A stretch of 64,000 nt of DNA. Origin: Neptuniibacter sp. 1_MG-2023 (GTDB lineage Bacteria; Pseudomonadota; Gammaproteobacteria; Pseudomonadales; Balneatricaceae). The position numbers and the translations under genes were made by a program. Location: contig NZ_JAUOQR010000003.1 in NCBI RefSeq assembly GCF_030547185.1, forward strand, positions 273,285 to 337,284, written 5' to 3'. Below are positions 1 to 8,181 of the stretch, piece after piece; position 1 is the first letter of the stretch, and the number at the start of each line of letters is the position of its first letter. The notes beneath the pieces were generated by a model. That model searched no databases, had not been told where the DNA came from, and saw only the letters and a list, made by a program, of their open reading frames with translations.

Positions 1-29
1 AATACATATATGTGAAAAAGTGTATATTT

Positions 30-188
30 GGAGCAAGAAGGGTCGCCTGCGAGTGTAGGTTCATCTAACTGATCTCTTTTCACTAAAGAGGGTAGGCGAC
101 GATGCGACGTTTTATGGGGAAAGGCTTTAGACGATGTTAGATCCTTAGGTCAAGGAAAAGTGGCTGGTATCGGTAGCCACTTTTCTTG
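30..188 (+). ncRNA. Possible structured RNA ending in an intrinsic terminator
   Basis: No protein frame is apparent here, but the strand folds well. GTCGCCT at 42-48 pairs with AGGCGAC at 94-100 and encloses a CTCTTT/AAAGAG hairpin (74-79 with 85-90). A strong terminator hairpin follows at 151-188. A TGTATATTT stretch at 20-28 could be an extended -10 element for a start near 33-36. It could be a small RNA of about 150 nt or the 3' end of a longer transcript that begins outside the window. It does not match tmRNA, 6S, RNase P or SRP RNA as I know them. Identity is unknown and the call rests only on pairing. Confidence 0.3.
151..188. terminator. Bidirectional intrinsic terminator
   Basis: GAAAAGTGGCT at 155-165 pairs perfectly with AGCCACTTTTC at 175-185 around a 9-base loop. 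The T-rich 3' arm on the plus strand and the A-rich 5' arm, which reads as T on the minus strand, make it usable from both sides. It would end the leftward uspE transcript 26 bases after its stop codon, as well as any rightward RNA. Confidence 0.7.
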
Positions 189-213
189 TACTTCGCCTGA
201 TGGTGCTCAGTTG

Positions 214-1179
214 CTAGAGTTTAGGGGAGATAAACCCTTCCGGTTTAATTGCGAGGACTGAGCACTTAAGCTGAGATAGAACGGTTTCTGCTGTATTTCC
301 AATGAGTACGCCGGCAATGCCTGAGCGAGCAACGGTTCCCATGACAACTAAATCTATATCCATTTCTGTTGCTAGTTTTGGAATTTCCTCGCCTGCAATA
401 CCTCTGACAATATGGGAGTGGGGGGAGACGTATTTATAGGATTCGTCACCTAGTTGTTGCTTCATAGTACTTAAAAGTGAATCCATATTTTGTGTGCGCA
501 AGCGGTGTTCAGATTCAAATAATTTTTGTTCTATTTTGTCGGGCTGTTCAGCCCATAAACTAATAAATCCTGCTTGCGGAACATCGTAAACATTCACTAT
601 ATCGAGGGAGGTAAAATCTGATAAGGATAGAGAGCTGGCAAGGTCAACAATCATATTGTTAAGATTGTCGTTGCTCTCATTTTGGTTGTCAGTGTCAAAA
701 TCAACAGCAGCCATAATACGCTGATAGTTCTCCTTCTCTTCGTCTTTCTTCATTAGCCAGACTGGGCATGGGCACTGACGTAATAGATGCATATCATCAC
801 TGACGATTAAATGGTCAAGCCAGTTATATTCGTCAGCCTCTTTGATGACTAAGTCAAAGTTGTGAGATTGGACTGCACGTATGCTTTCGACATATTTCTT
901 ACCGGATTTTATGAGAACGTTGAGGTTAATCTCTTTCTCTAAGGATTCCGTGAGTTCTTGCAGGTTGGCGTCTTCTCGCTCTTTAATCATTTTTTGGAGT
1001 CGATTTTCATCAATACCAATGCCTTTTGCGTACATTGGTAAAGAGGTATTCGTTTGCATAGAGAGCAATGTTAAATTGGCTTGATTGTTTTTAGCTAAAG
1101 AGACTGCACGTGTTAATGAAGCCGATGGTTCATCGTTCTGATTGCTCATGACATACAAAATATTTTGAAATCTATTCAT
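214..1179 (-). CDS. uspE: Tandem universal stress protein, UspE-like
   Basis: A 321-residue cytoplasmic protein with two UspA domains in tandem (about residues 5-145 and 150-315), the size and layout of E. coli UspE (316 aa). The second domain keeps the nucleotide-binding motif G-x2-G-x9-G-S/T in the form GTVARSGIAGVLIGNTAE near the C-terminus; the first domain lacks an obvious copy, as is usual in UspE. A good ribosome site (AGGAGAT) lies in the 12-base gap to the antiporter gene upstream, so the two are probably one operon. Usp proteins next to TrkA-domain antiporters often have stress or adenine-nucleotide sensing roles; here that is inference. Confidence 0.85.
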   Translation of the reverse strand: MNRFQNILYVMSNQNDEPSASLTRAVSLAKNNQANLTLLSMQTNTSLPMYAKGIGIDENRLQKMIKEREDANLQELTESLEKEINLNVLIKSGKKYVESIRAVQSHNFDLVIKEADEYNWLDHLIVSDDMHLLRQCPCPVWLMKKDEEKENYQRIMAAVDFDTDNQNESNDNLNNMIVDLASSLSLSDFTSLDIVNVYDVPQAGFISLWAEQPDKIEQKLFESEHRLRTQNMDSLLSTMKQQLGDESYKYVSPHSHIVRGIAGEEIPKLATEMDIDLVVMGTVARSGIAGVLIGNTAETVLSQLKCSVLAIKPEGFISPKL

Positions 1180-1191
1180 GCTGATCTCCTT

Positions 1192-2892
1192 TTAATCTCT
1201 TTGCTTATTGGCTTGAGCGTCAGGGCTTTCAAGTAGGAGTTCAGAAGCTCTGTCAGCAGCATCTTGGAAAGGTTCTAAGATGAGGTCTACACCAAGTAAC
1301 TCTAACTCTTCTGTTTCTAGCTTGCTTTGTGACACTGTTGCCAATTTCCCTGTAAAGCCTGCAGAACGTGTTAATTGAATGATGGTTTTTCGAGTATCTT
1401 CAGATGAAAGTCCCGTATGGTGGTGGGGAATCGTTGTGACAATCCAGCGTGCATGCCGGAGAGGTAGTTCGGTTATAAATTCGGCATCAGTGACATCACC
1501 ATACTGAGTATCTAACCCGATTTTATTCCAATGTTTGATCGTGGCAGGGTTAAAGTCGAGCCCTAAAACCTTGACCCCTTTCTCTCTAAGCCGCATCGCT
1601 ATAGCGGTGCCTAAACGGCCTAACCCAAAGATAATAATAGGGTAGCTGCCACTGGCGTGAGTTTCCTCGGGCTGTTCTCGTGGTGCTCCTCTGCGCTCAA
1701 ATATACCTAAAACGGGTTCAAGCAGCGTGTATAGCTGGTGGGAGTAGGTGATCATATAGGTTGATGCCGCAATAGTGACGATACCGACAAGTGTAACTAG
1801 ACCTAGAATATCTTGCTGTAGGTGTCCTAAGCTGATCCCCATCGCAATAAAAATCAGTGAGAATTCACTAATCTGTGCCACGGTTAAGCCAGCGAGAAAG
1901 CCTGTTCTCTTACGGTAGCCCATAAGGCCCATAATAATTAAAACAATCAGAGGGTTTCCTATAAGAACAAACAGTGAAAATATCGCTGCGCCCGTTATAT
2001 GGGAACCAAGGAGAGATAGATCCAGCGTTGCACCTAGTGCAATAAAGAAAAACAGCAGAAGAAAGTCTCGTAGTGGTGCGAGCCTTGCTGCAATACTTTC
2101 ACGGTAAGGTGTAGAGGCGAGTGCCACACCCGCAAGCAGGCCGCCGACTTCCATGCCTAGGCCTACAAAATTGCCTATTGCTGCGAATAATGTTGCTTGA
2201 GCTATAGCATAAATAACTAATAGTTCGGGAATTTTTGCGAGTTTCTCGGTAAGTGGGTTGGCAATATAGCGGACAAAAATAATAACAAATAAAAGTAAGC
2301 TGAAGCCGGAGATCGCTACATTCCAAGCTGATGCATCACTGGCATTTCCGTGGCTATCTCCTATACCTATTGCGGCGAGCACAATCATTGCTACGACCAC
2401 CACTAGATCTTGGACAATTAGAAAGCCGAGTGCGATTTGACCATGTAATGAGTCAATCTCCCTTTTGTCTGACAAGAGCTTAACAATAATAATAGTCGAT
2501 GAGAACGTGAGTGCGACTGCAACGTAGAGGCTCGTCGTATGGCCCAGTCCAAGCCCAAGTCCTATAAAGTAGCCAATAATGGAGGTGAACGCGACTTGGC
2601 CGAGGCCTGTCATTAATGAGACACCACCTATAGAGCGAATAAGCTTTACATCAAGCTTAATACCAACAAGAAATAGGAGTATGGCAATCCCTAGCTCTGA
2701 AAGAAGGGTGATCTGCTCTTTGGAATGAACAATATCAAGAATGGATGGGCCCGCAATTAAACCGACAGCGATAAAACTCACGATTAGCGGCTGTCTCATC
2801 AATAAACCGATGAAACCTATTACGGTAGCCAAGACCATCAAAGCAGTAATTTCGGTGAAGGTTGATTGGGTTATTAATTCGACTAGACTCAT
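1192..2892 (-). CDS. CPA2-family cation/proton antiporter with TrkA-N (RCK) domain
   Basis: A 566-residue inner-membrane protein of the KefB/KefC/YbaL type. The first ~390 residues form a Na+/H+-exchanger domain of about 12 hydrophobic segments. After a short linker, a Rossmann-fold TrkA-N domain starts at about residue 412 with the motif FGLGRLGTAIAMRLREKG followed by an acidic residue (D) that would bind NAD(H). The C-terminal ~30 residues are polar. The family exchanges K+ or Na+ for protons and is gated by ligands on the RCK domain. The glutathione-gating residues of true Kef proteins cannot be confirmed by eye, so I give no Kef symbol. It is followed closely by the UspE-like gene. Confidence 0.85.
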   Translation of the reverse strand: MSLVELITQSTFTEITALMVLATVIGFIGLLMRQPLIVSFIAVGLIAGPSILDIVHSKEQITLLSELGIAILLFLVGIKLDVKLIRSIGGVSLMTGLGQVAFTSIIGYFIGLGLGLGHTTSLYVAVALTFSSTIIIVKLLSDKREIDSLHGQIALGFLIVQDLVVVVAMIVLAAIGIGDSHGNASDASAWNVAISGFSLLLFVIIFVRYIANPLTEKLAKIPELLVIYAIAQATLFAAIGNFVGLGMEVGGLLAGVALASTPYRESIAARLAPLRDFLLLFFFIALGATLDLSLLGSHITGAAIFSLFVLIGNPLIVLIIMGLMGYRKRTGFLAGLTVAQISEFSLIFIAMGISLGHLQQDILGLVTLVGIVTIAASTYMITYSHQLYTLLEPVLGIFERRGAPREQPEETHASGSYPIIIFGLGRLGTAIAMRLREKGVKVLGLDFNPATIKHWNKIGLDTQYGDVTDAEFITELPLRHARWIVTTIPHHHTGLSSEDTRKTIIQLTRSAGFTGKLATVSQSKLETEELELLGVDLILEPFQDAADRASELLLESPDAQANKQRD

Positions 2893-3129
2893 ATATTAAA
2901 ACTCATTCCTTGTATTTGTAATTTATGCTGTTGCCTGTTTTTCTATTCTTTTTTGGGTGGAATTCCTATTAAGGAAATACTGGTTTTATGCAGTGATTTC
3001 TACCGTTAATAACATGAGTTAAAGTAATCATGTTGGCTGGCGAATACAATTGACGCCGGTTAAAGAAACAGAGGATAGATAACTAAAATAGAGTATCTAT
3101 ACATCTTTGCTTGCTTTAGATTGTTTTTG

Positions 3130-4857
3130 TTAGGCACTCAATTTAAGTCCAACAGAAACAATCCGAATACCATCCGTTTCTTTGACGATAATTTTTACAA
3201 GTCCAAGTTGAACTCGGTCGCCTACAACGGGCGTACCGTGGAACTGTTTGGTTAAGTACTGTTCAACGGTCATTTCCGCATTTATTGGGTCGAGCTCAAA
3301 ACTATACTCTTTAGCTAAATCAGCCATTTTGGCGTTAGGTAATAAAGCAAACTCACCAAAAAAGCGTTTAGCTTTAAGCATAGGTGATTGAGTGTCTGGA
3401 GCAAAAGTACGTCCTAAAGCTGCTCTTGCCTCACTTGTTGCCAAAATCATTACTTGGTCTTCAGGTATAAGTTTTTGCTCTTCTGTATTGCTTATTAACC
3501 GCCCGTGCCTAATGACACCCACCATCTGGCAAGTATCAGTTAAGGGTATATTCGTAGCTGATGTACCAATAACACTGCTTCCCGCTGTTATAGGGTAGAT
3601 TAAGAGATCTTTATCTAAGTCATGTTTGATAGTGAGATGTAAATAATTGGGCTCGGGTGATGTTGGGGGAAGCTCAATTTTTAGCCATCTCGCCATAGGC
3701 GCAATAGTCCAGCCTTGAAGTACCAATGATATAAGTACAACGAAGAAGACTAGATCAAAATATGTTTGTGTATGTTCTAAACCCGCTAAGGATGGGAACA
3801 GCGCCAAGATAATAGGGACCGCACCACGTAACCCGCACCAACCGATAAAGACTTGTTCCCTCCACGGGAAATGGAAAGGTAGTAAAGACACCGCTACAGC
3901 GAGAGGTCTGGCAATAAAAATAAGCACAAATGCGATAGCGATAGCGGGAATAATGATCGGTATCATATGGCTTGGTGTGATGAGCAAACCGAGCATCAAA
4001 AACATACCAATTTGGCTTAACCATGCTATACCGTCATGGAAACGATGAATCTCGTTACTGTAAATAAGTGGGGTATTACCAATGATAACGCCCGCTATAA
4101 AGATTGCGAGAAAGCCACTGCCATTAAGTAGGTTGGTTACGCCAAAGATGCAGATGCCGCCGGCTAAAGCGAGAAGTGGATAGAGTGATGATGGAAGTGG
4201 CAAACGCTTAAGTAGCTGAGCGACTATATGGCCACCCGCGAAGCCGAAAGCTAGACCTAGCCCCATCTGACTGAGTAGCTCGCTCGCAATTGTCCAGCCT
4301 TGGCTACTACTATCGCTAAGTTGAAGTAGTTGCACTAAGGTGATCGTTAAAAAGATCGCTATTGGGTCATTAGATCCTGACTCTATCTCTAGGGTTGCGC
4401 TTGTCCGTTCTTTTAAATCTAAACCAGCGCTTCTTATTAAGCCAAAGACTGCTGCAGCGTCAGTCGATCCAACGATGGCGCCTATTAATAGCCCATCGAG
4501 GAGCGGTAAGCCTAAAATAATATGCGCGGCATAGCCTGTTATGCCTGCAGTGGCGATAACACCAACGGTGGCTAATGAGAGTGCGGGTTTTAGACTGACA
4601 CGAAAGCTCTGTGTTTTTGTGCCGAGCCCACCATCAAAGATAATAATGGCAAGCGCGATATTGCCGAAGAGAAAGGCCACATTAAAATCGTCAAACTTAA
4701 TACCACCGATTCCATCTTCCCCTGCAAGCATACCTAATACTAAGAAAACCAATAAAACAGGCGCGCCAATACGACGAGTCAGTACGCTGGCAACAACACA
4801 TAGCATTACCAGTAAGCCGGATAAGAAAATGTATTGATAGGTTAGGTCGATGGTCAT
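3130..4857 (-). CDS. nhaP2: Potassium/proton antiporter, NhaP2/CvrA type
   Basis: A 575-residue CPA1-family antiporter that aligns throughout with E. coli CvrA (YcgO) and Vibrio NhaP2. The membrane domain (to about residue 390) carries the signature VGSTDAAAVF, the acidic ESGSNDP motif of the ion site, and GLRGAVPIILA. The cytoplasmic part has a TrkA-C/RCK-C domain (about 400-485) and a CorC/HlyC-like tail (about 495-570) with the PVVGDRVQLG stretch typical of this subfamily. It expels K+ in exchange for H+ and helps in low-osmolarity or high-K+ conditions. It is separated from the other antiporter by 237 bases and is probably transcribed alone. Confidence 0.9.
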   Translation of the reverse strand: MTIDLTYQYIFLSGLLVMLCVVASVLTRRIGAPVLLVFLVLGMLAGEDGIGGIKFDDFNVAFLFGNIALAIIIFDGGLGTKTQSFRVSLKPALSLATVGVIATAGITGYAAHIILGLPLLDGLLIGAIVGSTDAAAVFGLIRSAGLDLKERTSATLEIESGSNDPIAIFLTITLVQLLQLSDSSSQGWTIASELLSQMGLGLAFGFAGGHIVAQLLKRLPLPSSLYPLLALAGGICIFGVTNLLNGSGFLAIFIAGVIIGNTPLIYSNEIHRFHDGIAWLSQIGMFLMLGLLITPSHMIPIIIPAIAIAFVLIFIARPLAVAVSLLPFHFPWREQVFIGWCGLRGAVPIILALFPSLAGLEHTQTYFDLVFFVVLISLVLQGWTIAPMARWLKIELPPTSPEPNYLHLTIKHDLDKDLLIYPITAGSSVIGTSATNIPLTDTCQMVGVIRHGRLISNTEEQKLIPEDQVMILATSEARAALGRTFAPDTQSPMLKAKRFFGEFALLPNAKMADLAKEYSFELDPINAEMTVEQYLTKQFHGTPVVGDRVQLGLVKIIVKETDGIRIVSVGLKLSA

Positions 4858-5781
4858 GCAGTGCCCTTAGTCAAAATTTGTATAGTGGTGGTTTGTAGAT
4901 TGGCCGACACTCATTAGTGTGATTGATATGAGCGTTATTCCCTGCGTTACTTTGTGGTTCCTCCTTTTTTGCGTATACGGTTCAGTTTTTGTGATGGGGT
5001 TGGGACAAAATAGATATAAATGCGCTGCTAAATTTAGAACCTGCATAGGTGTTACACAGATGACTAAGGGTATTGTTTCAGCATTTATTATTGTTTTAGG
5101 TGATACGCCTGCAAGCGCTAAAGCCCCAAAAGGGTAAGATCATTATTAACTGATCTGTTTCTAATTACTTATGGGCCCAGTTGAATATTTCAAGGACCTG
5201 AGTGGTTATTAATATGCCTATTCTAGCATTTAAATACGGCGCCACAATATGCTTTATAGGGTGGAAGGGAAATCTCAGGGGCTTTATATAAAAGTTTTTA
5301 TTATTTGATCTGTTTACTTATTTTGTTGGTGTGAACGTGAAATTAACTACAGATGGCCTGCCAGCCTTTGATTTAGTGTTTATTGTTTTCTCTTGGGTAG
5401 TTGAATAGATTATGTTTAGTATCTTTTTAGTGATATTTGCCCTTTATTTCTAGGAAATAAATATCTTGATTTGATACTAAAGAATAGGGTGTGTATTCGA
5501 GTTAATTTTTTCTATTCGCGTGTTAGAGGGGGTCTGTTTTATCGTTGATAGCGTGTTAAATACTTTCTCCTAATCCGTCTAAATCGGCTTCAGAACTCAT
5601 TTGCTCGATTGCAAAAAAAAGAATGGAAATATTTTACGCAAGGAGGTGAACGTTTACATTTATTCTTGAGTAAGATAAAAGGCTGTTATTCGTTTAAGAG
5701 AATGTAATGGCGTCGTAGGTTGTTTTCTCTGCGGCATTGTAAAACAGGTCTCGTGTATAGAAGTAAAAGGTATTGGCTGAT
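4858..5781. other. Gene-free stretch of about 920 bases before arsH
   Basis: No convincing coding region is present. A 72-codon open frame at 4919-5137 has a poor start and no family resemblance, and the opposite strand is also open there, which suggests decayed or random sequence. The stretch does hold a nested palindrome (5415-5481) and a perfect Shine-Dalgarno sequence AAGGAGGTGA at 5639-5648 with no start codon at a workable distance, as if a gene following it had been lost. No recognisable ArsR operator was found. The stretch probably contains the arsH promoter and relics of deletion. Confidence 0.5.
5415..5481. repeat. Nested inverted repeat (67-base imperfect hairpin)
   Basis: The outer arms TTTAGTATC (5415-5423) and GATACTAAA (5473-5481) are perfect complements. 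Inside them GATATTT (5432-5438) matches AAATATC (5459-5465), and the core is TTTATTTC-TAG-GAAATAAA (5443-5461). All share one centre, so the whole can form a single cruciform or an RNA stem-loop. There is no T-tract directly after it, so it is not a standard terminator. It may be an operator, a processed RNA element or a mobile-element relic. Confidence 0.45.
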
Positions 5782-6510
5782 ATGAGTGAAGTAAACCTAG
5801 AGAGCCCCTCGCTACCCAATATAGATGATGCGTTGCTGGATCTACCATCGTTTGGAAAGTGTATCGGAAAGCAGAGTGAGCATGCGCCGCGTTTGTTATT
5901 ACTCTATGGGTCTTTACGAGAGCGTTCTTTTAGTCGTTTGGTCATTGAGGAGTCTGCACGGTTATTAACTCGTTTTGGCGCGGAGGTGAAAATTTTTAAC
6001 CCTGAGGGATTACCTCAGGTGGATGCTGCAGATGAAAATCATCCTAAAGTGCAAGAGTTGCGGGAATTGATGATGTGGTCTGAGGGCCAAGTGTGGTGCT
6101 CTCCTGAGCGTCATGGTGCGATGACCAGCATATTTAAAAGCCAGTTGGATTGGGTGCCTTTAAATATGGGAGGGGTTAGGCCGACACAAGGCAAAACGCT
6201 TGCTGTTATGCAGGTTTGTGGTGGTTCGCAATCGTTTAATGTTGTGAATCAACTTCGCGTGCTAGGTCGATGGATGCGGATGGTTACTATACCGAATCAG
6301 TCCTCTGTTCCTAAGGCGTACCTAGAATTTGATGACAACAATAGAATGAAGCCGTCGCCTTACTACAACCGTATTGTGGATGTTATGGAAGAGTTAATGA
6401 AATTCACTTTATTGCTACGTGATAATAAAGACTATTTTGTGGATCGTTATTCTGAGCGTGTAGAAACTGCCGAGCAAGTGAGTGAGCGGGTTAACCAGCG
6501 ATCGTTATAA
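5782..6510 (+). CDS. arsH: Arsenical resistance flavoprotein ArsH
   Basis: A 242-residue NADPH-dependent FMN reductase of the flavodoxin-like fold. Near residue 45 it has the FMN-phosphate loop [11 protein letters not shown]. The ArsH-specific segments [21 protein letters not shown] and VCGGSQSFN follow, with a C-terminal [16 protein letters not shown]. ArsH oxidises trivalent organoarsenicals to less toxic pentavalent forms and can reduce quinones or azo dyes. I chose the ATG at 5782 because the purine-rich AAAAGG at 5765-5770 lies 11 bases upstream; a TTG at 5773 is too close to it. Arsenate reductase follows 139 bases later. No arsR or arsenite pump is in the window. Confidence 0.9.
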   Translation: MSEVNLESPSLPNIDDALLDLPSFGKCIGKQSEHAPRLLLLYGSLRERSFSRLVIEESARLLTRFGAEVKIFNPEGLPQVDAADENHPKVQELRELMMWSEGQVWCSPERHGAMTSIFKSQLDWVPLNMGGVRPTQGKTLAVMQVCGGSQSFNVVNQLRVLGRWMRMVTIPNQSSVPKAYLEFDDNNRMKPSPYYNRIVDVMEELMKFTLLLRDNKDYFVDRYSERVETAEQVSERVNQRSL

Positions 6511-6649
6511 ATGTGGAGTCTAGGGTTGATTGATCCCTGTTTTTGTTCTGCCGTTTGCGAATGTAGTAGTGTGCAAAGGGTTGAGTATGACGGATGATCG
6601 ATCATGCAGAGGCAAAGGAATTTTGGTAAATGATGCGTAGAGATAAACG

Positions 6650-7078
6650 ATGATAGTTATCCATCACAATCCAGACTGCGGTACATCGAGAAATGTGCTT
6701 AAAATCATCCAAGACTCAGGCTATTCACCGGTAGTGATTGAGTACATTAAAGAGGGCTGGACTAAAGCTCAGTTGCAAGGCTTGCTTGCAGCTGCTGATT
6801 TAACCCCACGTCAGGCCCTTAGAACAACTAAGTCTCCTGCGGAAGCCTTAGGTTTGTTAGATGAAGCTGTCTCGGATGAGGTGATTTTTAGCGCAATGTT
6901 AGAGCACCCCATTCTAGTCAATAGACCTATAGTGTGTAGCCCAAAAGGCGTTAAGCTGTGCCGTCCGAGTGAAGTCGTGCTTGATCTTTTAGACCGCTGG
7001 CCCACAGGTCCCTATTACAAAGAAGATGGGCAACAAGTTTTAGATACCTTAGGGCAACGGTTTATTTCGAGCCAGTAA
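6650..7078 (+). CDS. arsC: Arsenate reductase, glutaredoxin-coupled type
   Basis: A 142-residue protein of the E. coli plasmid R773 ArsC family (about 141 aa). The catalytic cysteine is Cys10 in HHNPDCGTSRN. The region LRTTKSPAEAL and the stretch LVNRPIVCSPKGVKLCRP supply the conserved arginines that hold arsenate. It reduces As(V) to As(III) using glutathione and glutaredoxin; the product normally leaves through ArsB or Acr3, neither of which is encoded nearby. The 139-base gap after arsH has no clear terminator, so co-transcription is possible. Confidence 0.92.
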   Translation: MIVIHHNPDCGTSRNVLKIIQDSGYSPVVIEYIKEGWTKAQLQGLLAAADLTPRQALRTTKSPAEALGLLDEAVSDEVIFSAMLEHPILVNRPIVCSPKGVKLCRPSEVVLDLLDRWPTGPYYKEDGQQVLDTLGQRFISSQ

Positions 7079-7202
7079 AGCCTTTTTTCTGGGGCCGCCT
7101 TCTACGCTTAACCTTCTGCAATCAAGTTGGTGGGGGGATTTCCTACGTTCAAAGACTCAGTGTTTCTATTTCTGCGAGGCAAGCCGGCTTGATTTCACTG
7201 CC

Positions 7203-8090
7203 TTACAGCTGTATTCGAGGATGGATATAGTCTAGAAACGCAGTAATTCGACTGGAAAGGGTGGTGTTACGGTAGTAGACCGCATGTACCAACTCGCGGT
7301 TACTTGGGCTGGTGATATGATTATCTAGCACTTTAACCAGCCGTCCGTTGGCCAAGTCTTCACAAATCATAAACTCGGATAGCAGTGCCAAGCCTTGTCC
7401 AGCCAAGCAAAGTTGGCGAATGGTCTCACCGCTGCTACTGCTTAGGGTTGGGGACAGTGCAACATGACGGGTAAGGGGCCAGCGATTCAGGTGGGGTGCA
7501 TCGGCAAAGCCAATGATTTTGTGCTGTTCTAGCGCTTCGGGGGTTTCCGGTGTGCCTTGTTGAGCAAGATATGAAGGCGAGGCGACGATATGCAACGGGC
7601 TGCGTCCGAGAAAACGGGCATGCAAGTTTGAATCCTGTAGGGTACCAATGCGAATTGCCAGATCCGTCTTGCGCTCAATCAGATCAATGATGTTTTCATT
7701 GGCTACAAGTTCTAACTCGATCTTTGGATGGCACTCACAAAAGCCTGCTACCAGTGGGACTAACTGGTGCAGGATAAAAGGAGTAGCGGCGTCCACTCTG
7801 AGCCGACCTGCCGGTATACCTTTTAAGGTTCTGATCTTTTCTTCCGCCTCTGCCAGCTGATGCAGCCCGTTTCTGACCAGCTCGGTAAAAATGCGGCCTT
7901 CTTCAGTGAGTTCCAGCTTGCGGGTGGTGCGATTCAGCAATGTGCAGTCTAAATCCTTTTCTAGTCGGCTGACAGCGCGCGACACCTTGGCAACTTGAAT
8001 ATCTAGGATGCGGGCGGCGGCTGAGAAGCTGCCGCTATCAATTACGGTTAGCAGAATCTCAAGATCTTCAGTACGGGATATTATTGCCAT
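7203..8090 (-). CDS. LysR-family transcriptional regulator
   Basis: A 295-residue protein. Residues 1-65 form a winged helix-turn-helix with the typical run SFSAAARILDIQVAKVSRAV, followed by the linker helix. Residues 90-290 form the LysR effector-binding domain. It resembles E. coli YafC/DmlR-type regulators. It is divergent from the MFS exporter with 91 bases between start codons, the classic layout in which a LysR protein controls itself and the neighbouring operon. The inducer is unknown; from the target genes, a reactive carbonyl, enone or quinone is a plausible guess. G+C is higher than in the flanking housekeeping genes. Confidence 0.88.
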   Translation of the reverse strand: MAIISRTEDLEILLTVIDSGSFSAAARILDIQVAKVSRAVSRLEKDLDCTLLNRTTRKLELTEEGRIFTELVRNGLHQLAEAEEKIRTLKGIPAGRLRVDAATPFILHQLVPLVAGFCECHPKIELELVANENIIDLIERKTDLAIRIGTLQDSNLHARFLGRSPLHIVASPSYLAQQGTPETPEALEQHKIIGFADAPHLNRWPLTRHVALSPTLSSSSGETIRQLCLAGQGLALLSEFMICEDLANGRLVKVLDNHITSPSNRELVHAVYYRNTTLSSRITAFLDYIHPRIQL

Positions 8091-8181
8091 ATATGTAAAG
8101 GTATTTTGTCACTGATGCTGTTTTTGTAAAAGATAGCAGTAGGCATACTCCGTAGCAACTAAAACATACAAGGAGATTGAA
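8091..8181. promoter_or_regulatory. Divergent control region between the LysR gene and the MFS operon
   Basis: The 91-base gap must hold both promoters and the LysR site. A ribosome site AAGGAGA lies 5-6 bases before the MFS start. The middle is A+T-rich. Several T-N11-A arrangements exist, but none has long dyad symmetry, so I do not pick a single operator. Confidence 0.5.

Noticed and set aside
3755..4024. Frames on either strand inside the antiporter, glnD, dnaE and other long genes
   Set aside because: They are shadows of well-supported genes, without ribosome sites or family resemblance.
4919..5137. Open frame of 72 codons on the plus strand in the gap before arsH
   Set aside because: Poor ribosome site, no recognisable family, and the opposite strand is open over the same bases, so it is probably not a gene.
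5639..5668. A short peptide beginning at TTG 5666 behind the perfect ribosome site
   Set aside because: The spacing of about 17 bases is too long for initiation and the frame has only 14 codons.
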